Notes under the pieces: model-generated
Database searches by the model: none
What the model saw: only the letters and a program-made list of their open reading frames with translations
Told to the model about the DNA's origin: nothing
Translations under genes and position numbers: made by a program
Assembly (NCBI GenBank): GCA_018398815.1
Contig: JAFLJL010013982.1
Location: forward strand, 1 to 44,872
From: Conus ventricosus
Lineage: Eukaryota; Mollusca; Gastropoda; Neogastropoda; Conidae
Reading direction: 5' to 3'
Length of the DNA stretch: 44,872 nt
Shown: piece by piece, positions 1 through 10,110 of the stretch
Position numbering within the stretch: position 1 is the stretch's first letter
Layout of the letters: each line of letters begins with the position of its first letter

Positions 1-2512
1 CGAAAGAACATATTCCAGTTAGCTGCTAGCGAACATAAAAACATTGTATCGGCCAGTTGACTGTAATACAGAACTAATTACGCCCCCCACCCGGATCTAA
101 AGTTAGTTTTAAGAACTGGAAACGGATGCAAAATTCTACCATATGTTGTTTACGCAGACTTTGAATCGCTCATTGTTCCTTATGAAGGGCCAGCGCCACA
201 AAAACTTCGAAAAACAGTCTTAATGAGTAATCATCAGATTTGTTCATTTGCCTTCATTATTGTCAGGTCGGATGGGCTTCATTCAAAGCCCAGTATTATA
301 TAGAGGGCCAAATGCTGCAGAAACTTCTTAGAACGCATGCAGCAAGTGCGTAATGACTGTTCTAATAATCTAAACTTATCTGAAATCATGATGACGCCTG
401 AAGCCCAAGAACAGTATGACGCAGCCACTCACGTTGGATTTGTGGTTTAGGTACTCCATCAGACGCAGAGAATCCAACAGTAAGAGACCATGATCACATT
501 AGTGGAAAGTTCAGAGGTGCAGCACACAGTAAATGCAATCTTCAACTAAAGTTTGATCCTAAGACATGGAAGCTGCCCATCTTCTTTCATAACTTGCGAG
601 GCTACGACTCTCATCTTATAATGAAAGCAGTGGACGATGCTTTTAGGGTGTCATGCACCGCACAGTCATCAGAAAAGTACATGTGCTTTAATCTGAATAA
701 CATGTCATTTTATGACTCTATGCAACACATGATGGGTTCGTTAGAGTCACTGGCTATGTCCTTAAAGTCCTGCCCAATAACAGAAGAATATTTTGACCCA
801 ACTCTTGTTAGAAAGGGCGTTTACCCTTATGAGTACATGAACAGTTGGGAAAGGTTTGACGAAGATACACTTCCTCCTAAAGGCGCGTTCTTTTCTAGTC
901 TTAGAGGAAAGGACATCAGTGATTCTGATTACAGCATGCTCAAGATGCGTGGCAGAAGTTAGATTGTAAAACGATGGGAGACTATCATGATTCATATTTA
1001 AGGGCAGATGTATGTTGTTGGCGACGTCTTTGAAAACTATAGAAAGACCTGCATGAAACATTATAGCCTGGATCCTGCGCATTACATTTCTGCGCCCGGG
1101 ATGATTGGGACGCTTTCTTAAAGTTTACTGGAGTACAGATTGATTTATTGTCTGACCTACCAATGATTCAGATGATTGAAAACGGATTGCGTGGAGGAAT
1201 TAGTATGGCATCGCATCATTACTGTAAAGCAAACAACAAATACTTGGACGACTATGATCCAAGTAAAAGGTCTAACTATCTCATGTATTAGATGCAAACA
1301 ATCTGTATGGATGGGCAATGGCGCAATCACTTCCATTACGTAACTTTAAAATGTACACAGCGGCGATCCGAATAATATTCAAAAGGCATTAAAGTGGTTG
1401 GGCAGTTTAACGCCTGATCAACAGCGTGGTTTCATTCTAGAAGTTGACTTAGAATATCCCCATGAACTCCATGACCTGCATAATGACTATCCATTAGCAG
1501 CAGAAAGTCTAAAGATGGATCCAAGAAACCACCTAAACTTGTGCCTAATCTTCGCGGCAAAAAAAATTAATGTCTGTCATTACAGACTTCTACAATTTTA
1601 TTTAAGACATGGTTTGAAGTTGACAGCAGTTCATCGCATAATTGCTTTTGATCAAGAACAGTTCATGAAACCATACATCATGAAGAACACTGATCTTAGA
1701 ACTAAATCCGCAGATGCTTCAGAAAAAGACTTTTTCAAGCTGATGAACAACAGCTGTTTTCGGAAAGACTATGGAGAATCCCGCACAAGCGCAAAGATGT
1801 CAGATTAGTCACCAAGAGAACGAAGCAATTAAGCTGACTTCAAAACCAAATTATCAGGACTTTAGAAGATTTCATGATCACCTTTTTGGCATAATGATGA
1901 AAAAAAAGAAAGTCAAATTGGACAAACCTGTATCGGGTTTACCGTTTTAGAATTATCAAAGCTTTTGATGTTAGAATTTCTTTATGACTACTTTAAGCCC
2001 TCGTATCCAGAGTCCAGAGTGCTTTAACACAGATACAGATAGTTTTGTTATAGATATCCCTACTGAAGACATCTATAAAGACATGGAAACCGAAGTGGCT
2101 AAAGGACATGCGGGATGGTATGATACATCTGATTACCCTAAAGACTCGCCTTTACATTCAATTACTAACAAGAAGGTTTTAGGAAAGATGAAGGATGAAT
2201 TATCTGGAGGGGTGATTAAGGAGTTTATTGGTTAAGGTCGAAAATGTACAGTATTTCGAGCCAGGAGAAAATCATTAAGAAGGCAAAGGGAATATCTCGC
2301 AGTGTTGTGCAGTCAAACATATCACATGACAACTACAAAGAAGCATTGTTTGGCAATAAGACTTTTCATCATGACAACGTAAAACTACGATCTAATCTAC
2401 ATGAGATCAACACAACAGTTGTAACAAAAAGTCATTAGATAGAACAAACACAAAGCGAGTATTTGTTAATCCAGAGTTTTCATATGCAATCGGGCACTGG
2501 AGAACCGCATAA
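1..2512 (+). pseudogene. Protein-primed type B DNA polymerase, Polinton/adintovirus type, 5'-truncated and frameshifted
   Basis: Remnant of the replicative polymerase of a Polinton (Maverick)/adintovirus-like element. Family landmarks appear in order but in different frames: the exonuclease motif YADFES at 151-168; an RDHDH zinc-binding-like segment near 483-497; FHNLRGYDS around 585-612; the palm motif A equivalent LDANNLYGW at 1288-1314; motif B start KLMNNS at 1737-1754; motif C DTDS at 2032-2043; and the thumb end with YAIGH, closing at a TAA at 2510-2512. The longest open pieces are 594-962, 1398-1808, 1984-2235 and 2244-2438. Several single-base indels and in-frame stops separate them, so no functional enzyme can be made. 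The N-terminus lies left of the window. It converges with the integrase gene on the other strand, as expected in one element. The assignment to pPolB is firm; the exact element family is not. Confidence 0.9.
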
Positions 2513-2530
2513 ACAGGGGGGTTATATTTT

Positions 2531-2812
2531 TCAATCAACTTTTATTATAAGATCAATCATAGCTTCATCCAATTCATTTAAATCTTTTCTCATGTTGCTG
2601 ACGCGTTCGAATTTTTTTTATTATTTCAAGATATTCTTTTTCCCAATTTGGGGGTTTGAGTGTAGGTGATCTGGATGATTTAGCATGCATTGATTAATCC
2701 CCGAAAATGTTTCCTTAATAGCATTACACCATGAAATGATTCCCGTATCATTTTCAAGTCTCTTCCTTTACCATTCTTGTTTCGTTCTGCACTTCCTTCT
2801 GAGCTTCCATTT
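2531..2812 (-). pseudogene. Small decayed ORF between polymerase and integrase
   Basis: Minus-strand reading region starting at an ATG (2810-2812) and ending at a stop at 2531-2533, open only if two or three frame changes are allowed. The pieces are charged and look helical: a glutamate/lysine-rich start, a central stretch with a CNAIKETF-like segment, and an end rich in leucine, aspartate and arginine. I do not recognise the family. Its position between polymerase and integrase, and its strand, suggest a small accessory gene of the same Polinton-like element. Confidence 0.4.
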
Positions 2813-2840
2813 TAAACTCAAATATATTTACGTAAATTAA

Positions 2841-3790
2841 TTAAAGCGGAACTGTGTCTGGTGGAATTATCTGCAGTTCTTCTTTCACAAAAGATCTTTG
2901 AGGAGCTGGTTGTTTTGTTGTGTCAGTTTCTCGTAAATAATACACGGGCGGATTCATTTTAACAATTCTTTTTATTTCATATGGATCAACACTCCAAACT
3001 GGATCGGTTGCCCTAATGCGAGTGTCCCCTTCTGCTTCTCCTGGTAAATAAAGGTACCTTACTTTTAAAACCAAACGGTAATAGTTTGCCGGATGAAGAC
3101 TCTACTTCAACAACATTTATTGTTTTTCTTTTGATTGCTTGTACTGGTTTTAGTCCTTTAAATTCTTCATTATTCATTGCGCGCAAAACTGAGGGCAGTC
3201 TTCTGACCCATTCGTGTTGCGAGAATTGTCAATCACTCTCTGTGATACTGGTAGAAAAAAGTCTTTCAGCTAACTGTTTGTTAAAGTTTTCAACTAAAGC
3301 CTGTGATCTGTGAACTCCCGGAATGCCTCTTTTAATGGTAACTCTATGTTTTAACAATAATTGATTCACTTGGCCTTTAAATTCTTTTCCATCATCAACT
3401 TGAATCATCGAGGGTAAGTTAGCGGGCCTCGCTGGTATATCAGCTGTATGGCAACAGCAACAGCAGAAGCACTCTTTTGTGTTAATGGTTCTGCATCTTT
3501 GTATCTTGAAGCTATGTCAATGACTGTAAGTGCGTACTTAAATCTTTTTCGTCTAATCGTATCAGAGGGTAAATAAGAAGATCCATTTGATGGGTGTCGT
3601 TCGGTATTGTATTCACAAAGTGTGGTCTCTGTATTCGTTTGGGCGCAGGTAAATAAATTTGCCAAATCGCTTGTTTAGATAACCATTCTTTTGCTGTTGT
3701 GTTCACTGACTCCCGCTGCTTGGCTTAGCTTTTTAATTGCTGTGATGCCCTTCCAATATCCTTTTGGCGAATAATAGATTTGTTCATTTT
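2841..3790 (-). pseudogene. Retroviral-type (rve) integrase of Polinton-like element, frameshifted
   Basis: Integrases of this class insert the element through a DDE catalytic core. From the N-terminus (right end), the pieces are: YYSPKGYWKGITAIKKL (about 3735-3770), then WLSKQAIWQIYLPAPKRI (3512-3706 frame). The core carries a first acidic residue in HQMDLL and the VIDIASRYKDAEPL strand (3405-3665 frame). A VDDGKEF motif with the second acidic residue lies near 3390, and the third is in a QALVENFN helix near 3300. The C-terminal SH3/chromo-like part has RATDPVWS and the RSFVKEEL end (2841-3074). At least three frameshifts break it, so it should be inactive. It lies tail to tail with the polymerase. 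Integrase plus pPolB together diagnose a Polinton/adintovirus. Confidence 0.88.
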
Positions 3791-3793
3791 TAC

Positions 3794-4198
3794 TCAGCCA
3801 ATATTATGCACAACAAAATACACAACGGTCATTCCAAAGACAATAAACCCGATTTCTTGCATCTTTTGTTTTTCTGATGGATGATAAAAGTCGCTAAATT
3901 TTGGTGGGGGCAATGTCTCGATTGGTTGCCTGTTACTAGATAATATTGTTTTATTGCTTGATCAACATCTTAAATGTGTAACTGCATGGCCCTGTTTTTT
4001 CAGTGTGTTATTAATAAAATCTAACTGCTCAATTCTCTGCTTTTCATAGTGATCTTGTGCTGCAGCTAGTTGCTCCACAGCTTTGTTATGTCTTTTTTCT
4101 CTCGCCTTCATCCGTAGTTTACTAAATGCGTAATACTACCGCTAAAAGCGAGCGCATTCACCACAGCGCCGCCTAATCATCATTACGAGTGAAGCCAT
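3794..4198 (-). pseudogene. Small Polinton-type gene, basic coiled region plus membrane segment, broken
   Basis: Starts at an ATG at 4196-4198 (MASLVMMI...) and ends with a stop at 3794-3796. After about 15 residues the frame is lost. It then resumes as a lysine/arginine/glutamate-rich helical stretch (4110 down to about 3980), followed by PPKFSDFYHPSEKQ and a hydrophobic segment near the C-terminus (GFIVFGMTVVYFVVH). In my judgement this matches a small uncharacterised protein often encoded beside the integrase in invertebrate Polinton-like elements. The function is unknown; the hydrophobic end suggests membrane or virion association. Frameshifts and stops mark it as a pseudogene. Confidence 0.55.
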
Positions 4199-4226
4199 TT
4201 TTTATAATGTATTTTTATTTACATAT

Positions 4227-4447
4227 TTAACTGTCTGGAATTATTCCTTGCTTGACTAGAAAATCTTTCGTGGCAAACGAAGCTGCATGATAGCAATTAG
4301 CTTTGCTGAATCCTCAAAGTCTAGTTTGCCAAGATCTGCTGGTTTAATTCTTAACAAGCTTTTACCAAGCATTGAGTATCCTACACTTAGACCTCCAATA
4401 ACAGCAGAATGGTATACAAGGTTGGTAATAGTTTTTTCGGTGCTCAT
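4227..4447 (-). pseudogene. Small hydrophobic Polinton-type protein, one frameshift
   Basis: ATG at 4445-4447; the first 63 residues are open (4256-4447). A glycine-rich hydrophobic stretch (YHSAVIGGLSVGYSMLG) is followed by the conserved-looking KPADLGKLDFED. A frameshift near 4262 moves the true end (KQGIIPDS, stop at 4227-4229) into another frame. The intact product would be about 73 residues, probably membrane associated. I believe this type of small protein accompanies integrase genes in related elements; its role is not known to me. It lies just upstream of the other small minus-strand gene and may have been co-transcribed with it. Confidence 0.55.
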
Positions 4448-4489
4448 TTTTAGAAAATAAAATAATTATAATTAATAAAAAACATAAAC

Positions 4490-4942
4490 AGTGATGATCT
4501 ACTACAGCTACAAGGCAGCCTAAACCTTCCTGAACTTATGAATGACCAAGTTGATGGCCAAGCTGTTATGCCCCAAAAGGAGAGGTTGTATTCTTTGGCG
4601 GCGTGTGGAAAAACAAAACAGTTCCTCGGAACGAATTCAGCATAGAACAGATTCAACAGATGTCGCCGCAAGACATTTTAAAGTATCATAACAGGTATGA
4701 AGCGCAGCTGGGGTCTAGAATGGTGAAAAGTGTGGGGCAAACGGTTCTTAGTTTGTACACTAAACTAGTCAGTAGATTTGCTCCCATTGATTCTGAACAA
4801 GATCTTACGTATGATTTAACGCAAGATCCAGTTTTTAACAAAGTCATTAGAGTCTCTAGGATGTGATTTATACTATAGATTTGAACATTGTTATCGCCAT
4901 TAATCATGGGATTAATAACTTTTAATCATATAGATTTTATTT
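4490..4942 (+). pseudogene. Polinton-type structural/accessory protein, two frameshifts
   Basis: Reading region on the plus strand, divergent from the small minus genes. It starts around DDLLQLQGSLNLPEL (about 4493), shifts frame near 4600, then runs open from 4603 to 4866 with VPRNEFSIEQIQQMSPQDI, a helical segment recognisable in Polinton-like elements. It shifts again near 4866 to end in a hydrophobic piece (LSPLIMGLITFNH). The family is recurrent in cnidarian and lophotrochozoan Polintons, but I cannot name a function. A virion role is possible and purely inferred. Confidence 0.5.
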
Positions 4943-4951
4943 CCCTTCAAA

Positions 4952-5442
4952 ATGACCGAGCCAGAAATCAGCAGAATCAGAAAACACTGAATCAGGTGGA
5001 GAAAGTAACCAAGCCAGAAAATCAGCAGAAAACACTGAATCTGGTGGAGACCAGTGAAAAGCATCCTCATCCTGGGCGTGTTAAAGCAGGAAGAAAATTA
5101 GCAGAGTGGAACAGACAAAAAAATTAATGTTACAGAATATAACTCATAATGAAAACATAACACCGCCAACGCCAGAACAAGTTGATTCAATGCCAGCTAT
5201 AAAAACTCCATGTAATTCAAGGCCTACAGCACCAAAGTCTTCATGGTATATTGAACTTAAAACTGTTGCCATTTTGGCGCCCTTGCTGCTGTGGGGGCAG
5301 TTATTACGGTTATAAAATATATACACAATGGCAGCAGAAACAAAAGCAATCAAAAAAATCGGAACCGCTAAATATAGAAGACAACAGCACGCCAGAACCG
5401 TCAACAACAAAAGATCATTTTGATCCATTTCAGATGGAATAA
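4952..5442 (+). pseudogene. Small basic protein with one membrane segment, Polinton type, broken
   Basis: Follows the previous gene closely. An ATG at 4952-4954 (MTEPEISRIRKH) opens a frame that is soon lost. The next frame has a short internal duplication (QKTLN twice) and HPGRVKAGRKLAEWNR, then after another shift a hydrophobic segment (LKTVAILAPLLL, about 5257-5292). It ends in a hydrophilic, lysine-rich tail with a stop at about 5440. The layout of a basic N-terminus, one transmembrane helix and a charged tail resembles small proteins in other Polintons. It is not functional as it stands. Confidence 0.45.
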
Positions 5443-5486
5443 TATTTTAAGAACTTAATTTTAAATTTTTTTAATAAAAATAGATC

Positions 5487-5715
5487 ATGGCGTATTATAA
5501 AATGATGAAGTCAATAAATAAAGACATGAGTCTATAAAAGACATTTCCATAGACCAGAATTGTAATCAATGCGGTTTGCTTAGGATGTAAGAACTTCATT
5601 AAGATCTATGCTGACCGATCTCGCGCAGAGAACGCCGAGTAAGATATCTCAGCGATGACGCGTTTTTTGAGGCTGTGTGTACTATATTAGACATTTACTA
5701 TTTAAGATAAAAACA
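5487..5715 (+). pseudogene. Decayed reading region, possible start of a further element gene
   Basis: An ATG at 5487 begins MAYYKMMKSINKDMS and is stopped soon after. Further plausible pieces in the other frames (a CNQCG-like cysteine motif near 5555, a helical stretch ending in IYYLR near 5705) suggest one short gene with multiple indels. I do not recognise it. Its spacing and strand fit the series of small plus-strand genes before it. Confidence 0.3.
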
Positions 5716-5744
5716 TAGATTGTATTTTTTTGATAATTATAAGA

Positions 5745-5940
5745 TAACTTGAATAAGAACTTGGTTGTACTTAAAGGACGACTTAATTACAATCTTGAGG
5801 TAACTTAATCAAGAACTTAATAAAAACTTAATCAAGAACTTATTAAGAACTTGAAGTAACTTAATTAAAAACTTAATTAAGAACTTGGGGTGACTTAATT
5901 AAAAACTTTAATTAAGAACTTGGGTGACTTGGGGGTGGGA
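5745..5940. repeat. Degenerate ACTTAATTAAGAACTTG-type tandem repeat
   Basis: An AT-rich tract in which ACTTAATTA/AGAACTT-like words recur about every 12-28 bp, ending in GT- and G-rich sequence. The words are partly self-complementary around TTAATTAA. It lies just after the last recognisable small Polinton gene, so it could be subterminal repeat DNA of the element. No terminal inverted repeat was confirmed. Confidence 0.6.
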
Positions 5941-6199
5941 GTGTGTGTGGTGTACACAGAGCTTTATTATTTGTCATGTGTAACACCACTTAGTGCAAGA
6001 CGGTGCTTGCGTTTTTGTGATGCATTGGCTCTTTTGTTGCAAGTTCAAAGCAGCCACCAAGTGCATTTAACAAAAGCCTGATTGAATAAAACAAGACAAT
6101 TGTATAAAGTACACCCGCCTAAAAGGCACCTAAAAGTTTGTAAACAGGACGTAGAAGCAGGACGTTGAAGCAGCCAACCACAACAGCAAAAGGCACGGG
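5941..6199. other. Intergenic, no gene seen
   Basis: Starts with a GTGTGTGG-rich patch, then mixed sequence. Short open frames here are below what I can support. GCAGGACG/GAAGCAG words recur near 6145-6170. Confidence 0.5.
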
Positions 6200-6379
6200 G
6201 CAGGAGTCCAGCAAGTAGGCCACCGTTCACCGGCGCCGTGAACGGCGAAGCATGACGTCAAAGCAGTGAGGTAAGAACTATTTTTAGAAAAACTGTCCGG
6301 GGCTTTGTGGCAGGAGTCCAGCAAGTAGGCCACCATTCACGCGCGTGAACGGCGAAGCATGAGTCAAAGCAGGGAGGTA
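6200..6379 (+). repeat. Two ~73-bp direct repeats with central palindromes, ~110 bp apart
   Basis: Copies at 6200-6273 and 6310-6379 begin GCAGGAGTCCAGCAAGTAGG and end GTCAAAGCAG..GAGGTA. The centres differ: TTCACCGGCGCCGTGAA in the first and TTCACGCGCGTGAA in the second. Both centres are short inverted repeats, so each copy can form a small hairpin. No coding content is apparent. Confidence 0.8.
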
Positions 6380-6380
6380 C

Positions 6381-6465
6381 CGTACATGCATGATCGTTAC
6401 TATATTTAGAGCCACGTCATTTACTATTTTGAAACCGTACAAGCAATGAATCGTTACTATATTTA
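6381..6465 (+). repeat. Pair of ~30-bp direct repeats (ATCGTTACTATATTTA)
   Basis: CCGTACATGCATGATCGTTA.. at 6381-6409 and CCGTACAAGCAATGAATCGT.. at 6435-6465 share the ending CGTTACTATATTTA. They directly follow the 73-bp repeats and may be part of the same repeat-rich element end. Confidence 0.65.
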
Positions 6466-6475
6466 AAACACTTGT

Positions 6476-7640
6476 CTAACCACAGTGTGATACTTCTGTT
6501 GTTACGGCGCAAACAAGCACTGTATGTCTAAGACTGGGACTGTTGGCGCTCTGATGTGAGAGGAATATGCGGCGCTTCTGGCCAGTACTTTTTGTACTCT
6601 TCGATCTGAAGCTTCTCTTCGATTTGCTTCGTTTGCTCATGATAAAACTGATTGGCAAACCAACAGTGTTAAATCGTGGAAATGCATAAAGCAATTTAGC
6701 AACAGCACGTAGTCTACGCGCATGAACATCAGAATAGCCAGTTTTTTTCTTCTAGCCACTGAGCCCACGTTTTTGTCATCTTTCCTTCTTTTCTTTGTCT
6801 CCTGCCATTGTTTGCATGAAATCAAAAACTGTCCAAACTGAATGTAAATTAAGATTTGTTGTGCGTTCTGCCTTTTAATATTTCTCACCCTTTTTTGCAG
6901 TCTTTCTACAATGTCTTGTTCAGTTGCTGTTTGAGCTAAATAAACATCTGTAAGCTTCTGCGGATATAGCATGACTAACATCTGCTCGGTTTGAAACAAG
7001 ATACTAATGTAAATCACTTGGCGTTGTTTGGTTCTACTCTCTTTTTCTTTCCGCCTTTTTCTTTAAAACAAATCTTCCATCTTTCTTTTTGGTTTTTTGG
7101 TAGTCTCATTGGTCCTTCTGTTTTAGCCTTAACTGCTATTAAGGCCATCTGCTCAAAATATATTCTATTCTCTTCTAGTACATGCTGTTCTTCTTCTGTC
7201 CAAACGGAGTAGCTTGCTCTTGTTTGATACATACCTTCAGGAGAATTAAGGAGTTTTTTGTTGAGAAAAATCTAACAGTTTTTGATTAGCTGCTTGAGCT
7301 TCAAAATTTCCGATTTAATTCTTGTGAAGAAGGACTACCAAATAATTTTGCTCTTCACAAGAAGAAACCCTATCACCCGACATAAAATCTTTTACAAACG
7401 CCTTTTTTCACTGAAAACACCGCGTCTTTCCACCACAGTCCCAGTATCGCGTGATAAATTGTTTTGCTTCGGCCAACTTTCAACAATGCAGCGCCATTTT
7501 TTTAGATAAGGAACCATCTCATCGATAGCCAAACACGTATTAAAACTGGCTGTATCTTTGTCAACAATATTGCCTTCAACGTTTTCATTTCCTTGAACCA
7601 ACAAACCTTTAAGATACACAATTCTGTTCTTCGGTAAACC
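6476..7640 (-). pseudogene. Unrecognised decayed coding region
   Basis: Three successive minus-strand open pieces look protein-like but sit in different frames. The N-terminal piece (7392-7619) contains VDKDTASFNTCLAIDEMV. The middle piece (7014-7232) contains SVWTEEEQHVLEENRIYFEQ and a lysine-rich tail. The C-terminal piece (6637-7017) contains KLTDVYLAQTATEQDIVERL, followed near 6600 by a serine/lysine-rich stretch. The acid- and Q-rich helices suggest a coiled region. I do not recognise a domain. It may be another gene of the neighbouring element or an unrelated pseudogene. Confidence 0.35.
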
Positions 7641-7965
7641 GGTTATTAGAATAACACACCCACAGCACAGTAAACCGTCCTGCTCGTCCAGCAGTCAGTG
7701 GAAGAATGTGTGGGTTAACCTAGTCATGTGAGCGCCTGCTGATTGGCCGGGCTGTAACAGCGCCATCACGCGGCAGTGTTGGCGTGGTAAAGCAGATTCT
7801 AGAAGGCTGATGTAATATTTGTAATCGAGCAGGCTGGGCGGAAGGAGTGGGGGTAGGGAGGAGGTGCGGCAGTATTGATTTTTTGGCCTCCCAGTTTGTC
7901 AGCAGAAAGAAACACTTTTGTCAAACCCGGCTTTCGGTGGAAGACATGCAGAGAACTAATAAATA
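7641..7965. other. Unique intergenic sequence, nothing recognised
   Basis: Mixed-composition sequence containing a CCAAT-box-like inverted ATTGG (near 7742), but no coordinated promoter elements or reading frame that I can support. Confidence 0.5.
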
Positions 7966-7985
7966 GTGTGTGTGTGTGTGTGTGT

Positions 7986-8031
<46 letters not shown>

Positions 8032-8099
8032 TGTGTGTGTGTGTCTGCCCGCCTCTCTGTCTGTCTGTCTGTCTCTCTCTCTGTCTCTCTCTTCTCTGC

Positions 8100-8140
<41 letters not shown>

Positions 8141-8187
8141 GTTGCGCGCGCGCTGTGTATGAGCGTGTGTGTGTGTGTGTGTGTGTG

Positions 8188-8237
<50 letters not shown>

Positions 8238-8239
8238 AC
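7966..8239. repeat. Compound microsatellite (TG)n-(TCTG)n/(TC)n-(TG)n
   Basis: Two (TG)n tracts (about 7966-8043 and 8164-8232) flank a CTGT/CTCT-rich core and a short CGCGCGCG patch. Simple-sequence slippage explains it. The cysteine/valine- or threonine/histidine-only open frames across it are not genes. Confidence 0.97.
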
Positions 8240-8450
8240 GCACGTATGTCTATGGCTCCAAGACTGGCTTCTCCTCCGTGTCTAAATAGAAATATTATTT
8301 AAACCCACAAGCAATCCTTCACCGCACGTTGTTCTGAGGGCAACTTGACCTTAACGGGCTTTAGCTGCGCCTCTCTCTGCTCCCACGCTGTAATTAACAC
8401 ACCGTTAATCGTAAGTAATCGGATAGCCTAGTGCACCACCCCTTTGTATC
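8240..8450. other. Unique sequence, nothing recognised
   Basis: No coding or structural signal that I can support. It leads into the 44-bp tandem duplication. Confidence 0.5.
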
Positions 8451-8537
8451 TGGGGCGCTTTCAGCCACGGCTGCTTTTCCCCTACGTTACTCTATGGGGC
8501 GTGTTCAGTCACGGCTACTTTCCCCTACGCTACTCTC
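8451..8537 (+). repeat. Tandem duplication, two ~44-bp units
   Basis: Unit 1 (8451-8495) and unit 2 (8496-8537) share GGGGCG..TTCAG.CACGGCT followed by CCCCTACG.TACTCT. They abut the orphan ATPase 3' end directly. Confidence 0.8.
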
Positions 8538-8598
8538 TGAAAACTTTAGTAAATTAGTATTGAAAACGGATAACCCTGCACAGTATGTATGTTTGTAG
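8538..8598 (+). pseudogene. Orphan 3' end of Polinton packaging ATPase
   Basis: About 60 bp nearly identical to the last codons of the ATPase gene at 19237-19297, including the in-frame TAG at 8596-8598, and followed by the same 3' flank. Nothing upstream resembles ATPase, so this is a truncated second copy. It shows that the window holds pieces of at least two related elements. Confidence 0.8.
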
Positions 8599-8638
8599 AT
8601 AATCGTTATTATTTTTGGTTATTGAAGTCTTACTTGTC

Positions 8639-8728
8639 AGAGAACAGGAAAAGGGGCATTCTAGGTCGCCCTAGCCCGAACCTAGTGTGAGGGCTAGGGT
8701 GAGTTAGAATGCCCTTTTCCTGTTCTCT
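8639..8728. other. ~90-bp hairpin downstream of ATPase 3' end (copy 1)
   Basis: The left arm begins AGAGAACAGGAAAAGGGGCA and the right arm is its near-complement, ending CTGTTCTCT at 8728. Inner arms CCCTAGCC/GGCTAGGG extend the stem. The same hairpin, diverged, follows the ATPase gene at 19325-19415. It ends exactly where the blurred inverted polymerase copy begins. It could be a transcript 3' structure or an element terminus. Confidence 0.75.
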
Positions 8729-10110
8729 CCCATCCATACAGATTGTTTGGGGCTAAATCCCTGAGTTATTAGCCCTTTTTACTGGGGATCATTTTTTCCA
8801 AGTATTTGTTGTTTGCTTTACGAAAAAGGTGCGACCCCCTTTTACTAATTCCCCACGCAATCCTTTTTTCCAATCTCTGAATCTTTGGGGAAAGGGTAGA
8901 AATAAATAAATCGTACCCAGAAAACCCTTTTAAAAAAGGGACCCAATTTCACCCCCGGGTTTCCCAAAAAGGGAAAATGTGCGGGTTTGGGCTATAATGT
9001 TTCATGCAGGTTTTTCTATTTTTTTAAAAAAGCCCCGTCCCCCAGAAAACATCATGGGGCCAAAATTTCGGGTTTTAACCCATAAATAGTCTCCCATCTT
9101 TTTACACTCTAATTTCGGGCCAGCATCTTGACATGCTGGAAAACCAGAATCCTGATGTCCGCCCTCAAAAGACAAGAAAAAAACGCGCCTTTAGGTGGAA
9201 GTGTATCTTCATAAAACCTTTTCCCCAAAACTGTTCATTTTCCCCCAAAAGGAAAAAACGCCCTTTCTAACGAGATTTGGGGTTTCAAAAATTCTTCCTT
9301 TTATTGGGGGGACTTTAAGCTTTGGCCAGTACTTAACAAACCCCATCATGTGTTGCATAAGTCTTAAAAAGCAATTTTAAATTTAAAGTAAAAAACACAT
9401 GAAAAATTTTTTCCCTGATGACTTGAAATCCCATGACCCCCAAAAAGGCATGTCTACTGCTTTCTTATAAAATAGGGGGCGTAACCCGCAAGTTATGAAA
9501 GAATCGGGCAGCTTCCATGTTTTTGGGTTTCCCAAACTTTAGTTGAAGATTGCGTTTTTTGGCGCTGCCCCTCGTAATTTTCCACAAAATGGGGATCAAG
9601 GGCCCTTTTACTTTTGGTTTTTCTTCTTCACGGTTTCAAAACCCAAAAACCCAAAATTTTTTGGGGCCCTGAGTAAATTCCCCTGTTTTTTTTGCCCTTT
9701 AGGGGACATTATAAATTTCAGATAAAATTCAGATTATTAAAACAGCCCTTTACGCATTTGCGCATGCTTTTTAAAAAAAGTTTTCTGCGGGCATTAGGCC
9801 CTCTATAAAAATTTCTGGTGTAAATGAGCACCACCCCCTTTGAAAATAATAAAGGGCAAAATAAACAAACTGATGTTTATCTTTTAAAACGTTTTTTTCG
9901 AATTTTTTTGTGGCGCGGGCCCAAAAATTTAAGGAAAAATTTAACATTTCAAACCTTGCGTAAACAACATAGGGAAAATTTTTTGAAATCTTTTCCAGTT
10001 CTTAAACTAATTTTAGACCCGGGTGGGGGCGAAAATTATTCTGTATTACAGTCAACTGGGCCAAACCCTTGTTTTTTAATTTTCCCTTTGGGGCTTACAG
10101 AGGGAAAATT
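8729..10110 (-). pseudogene. Second, inverted copy of DNA polymerase B fragment (blurred)
   Basis: The reverse complement of this interval follows positions 1-1316 in order. CCATCCATACAGATTGTTTG (8731-8750) matches the complement of 1294-1313. Other anchors are AAACATTATAGCC (near 9000), TATGCAACACATGATGGG (near 9350), the ACATGGAAGCTGCCC region (near 9510) and CAGTTGACTGTAATACAGAA (near 10040). This is therefore the same polymerase gene in opposite orientation, starting abruptly in mid-gene at 8729. The gene should continue upstream (beyond 10110), where there is no clean reference. Confidence 0.85.
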
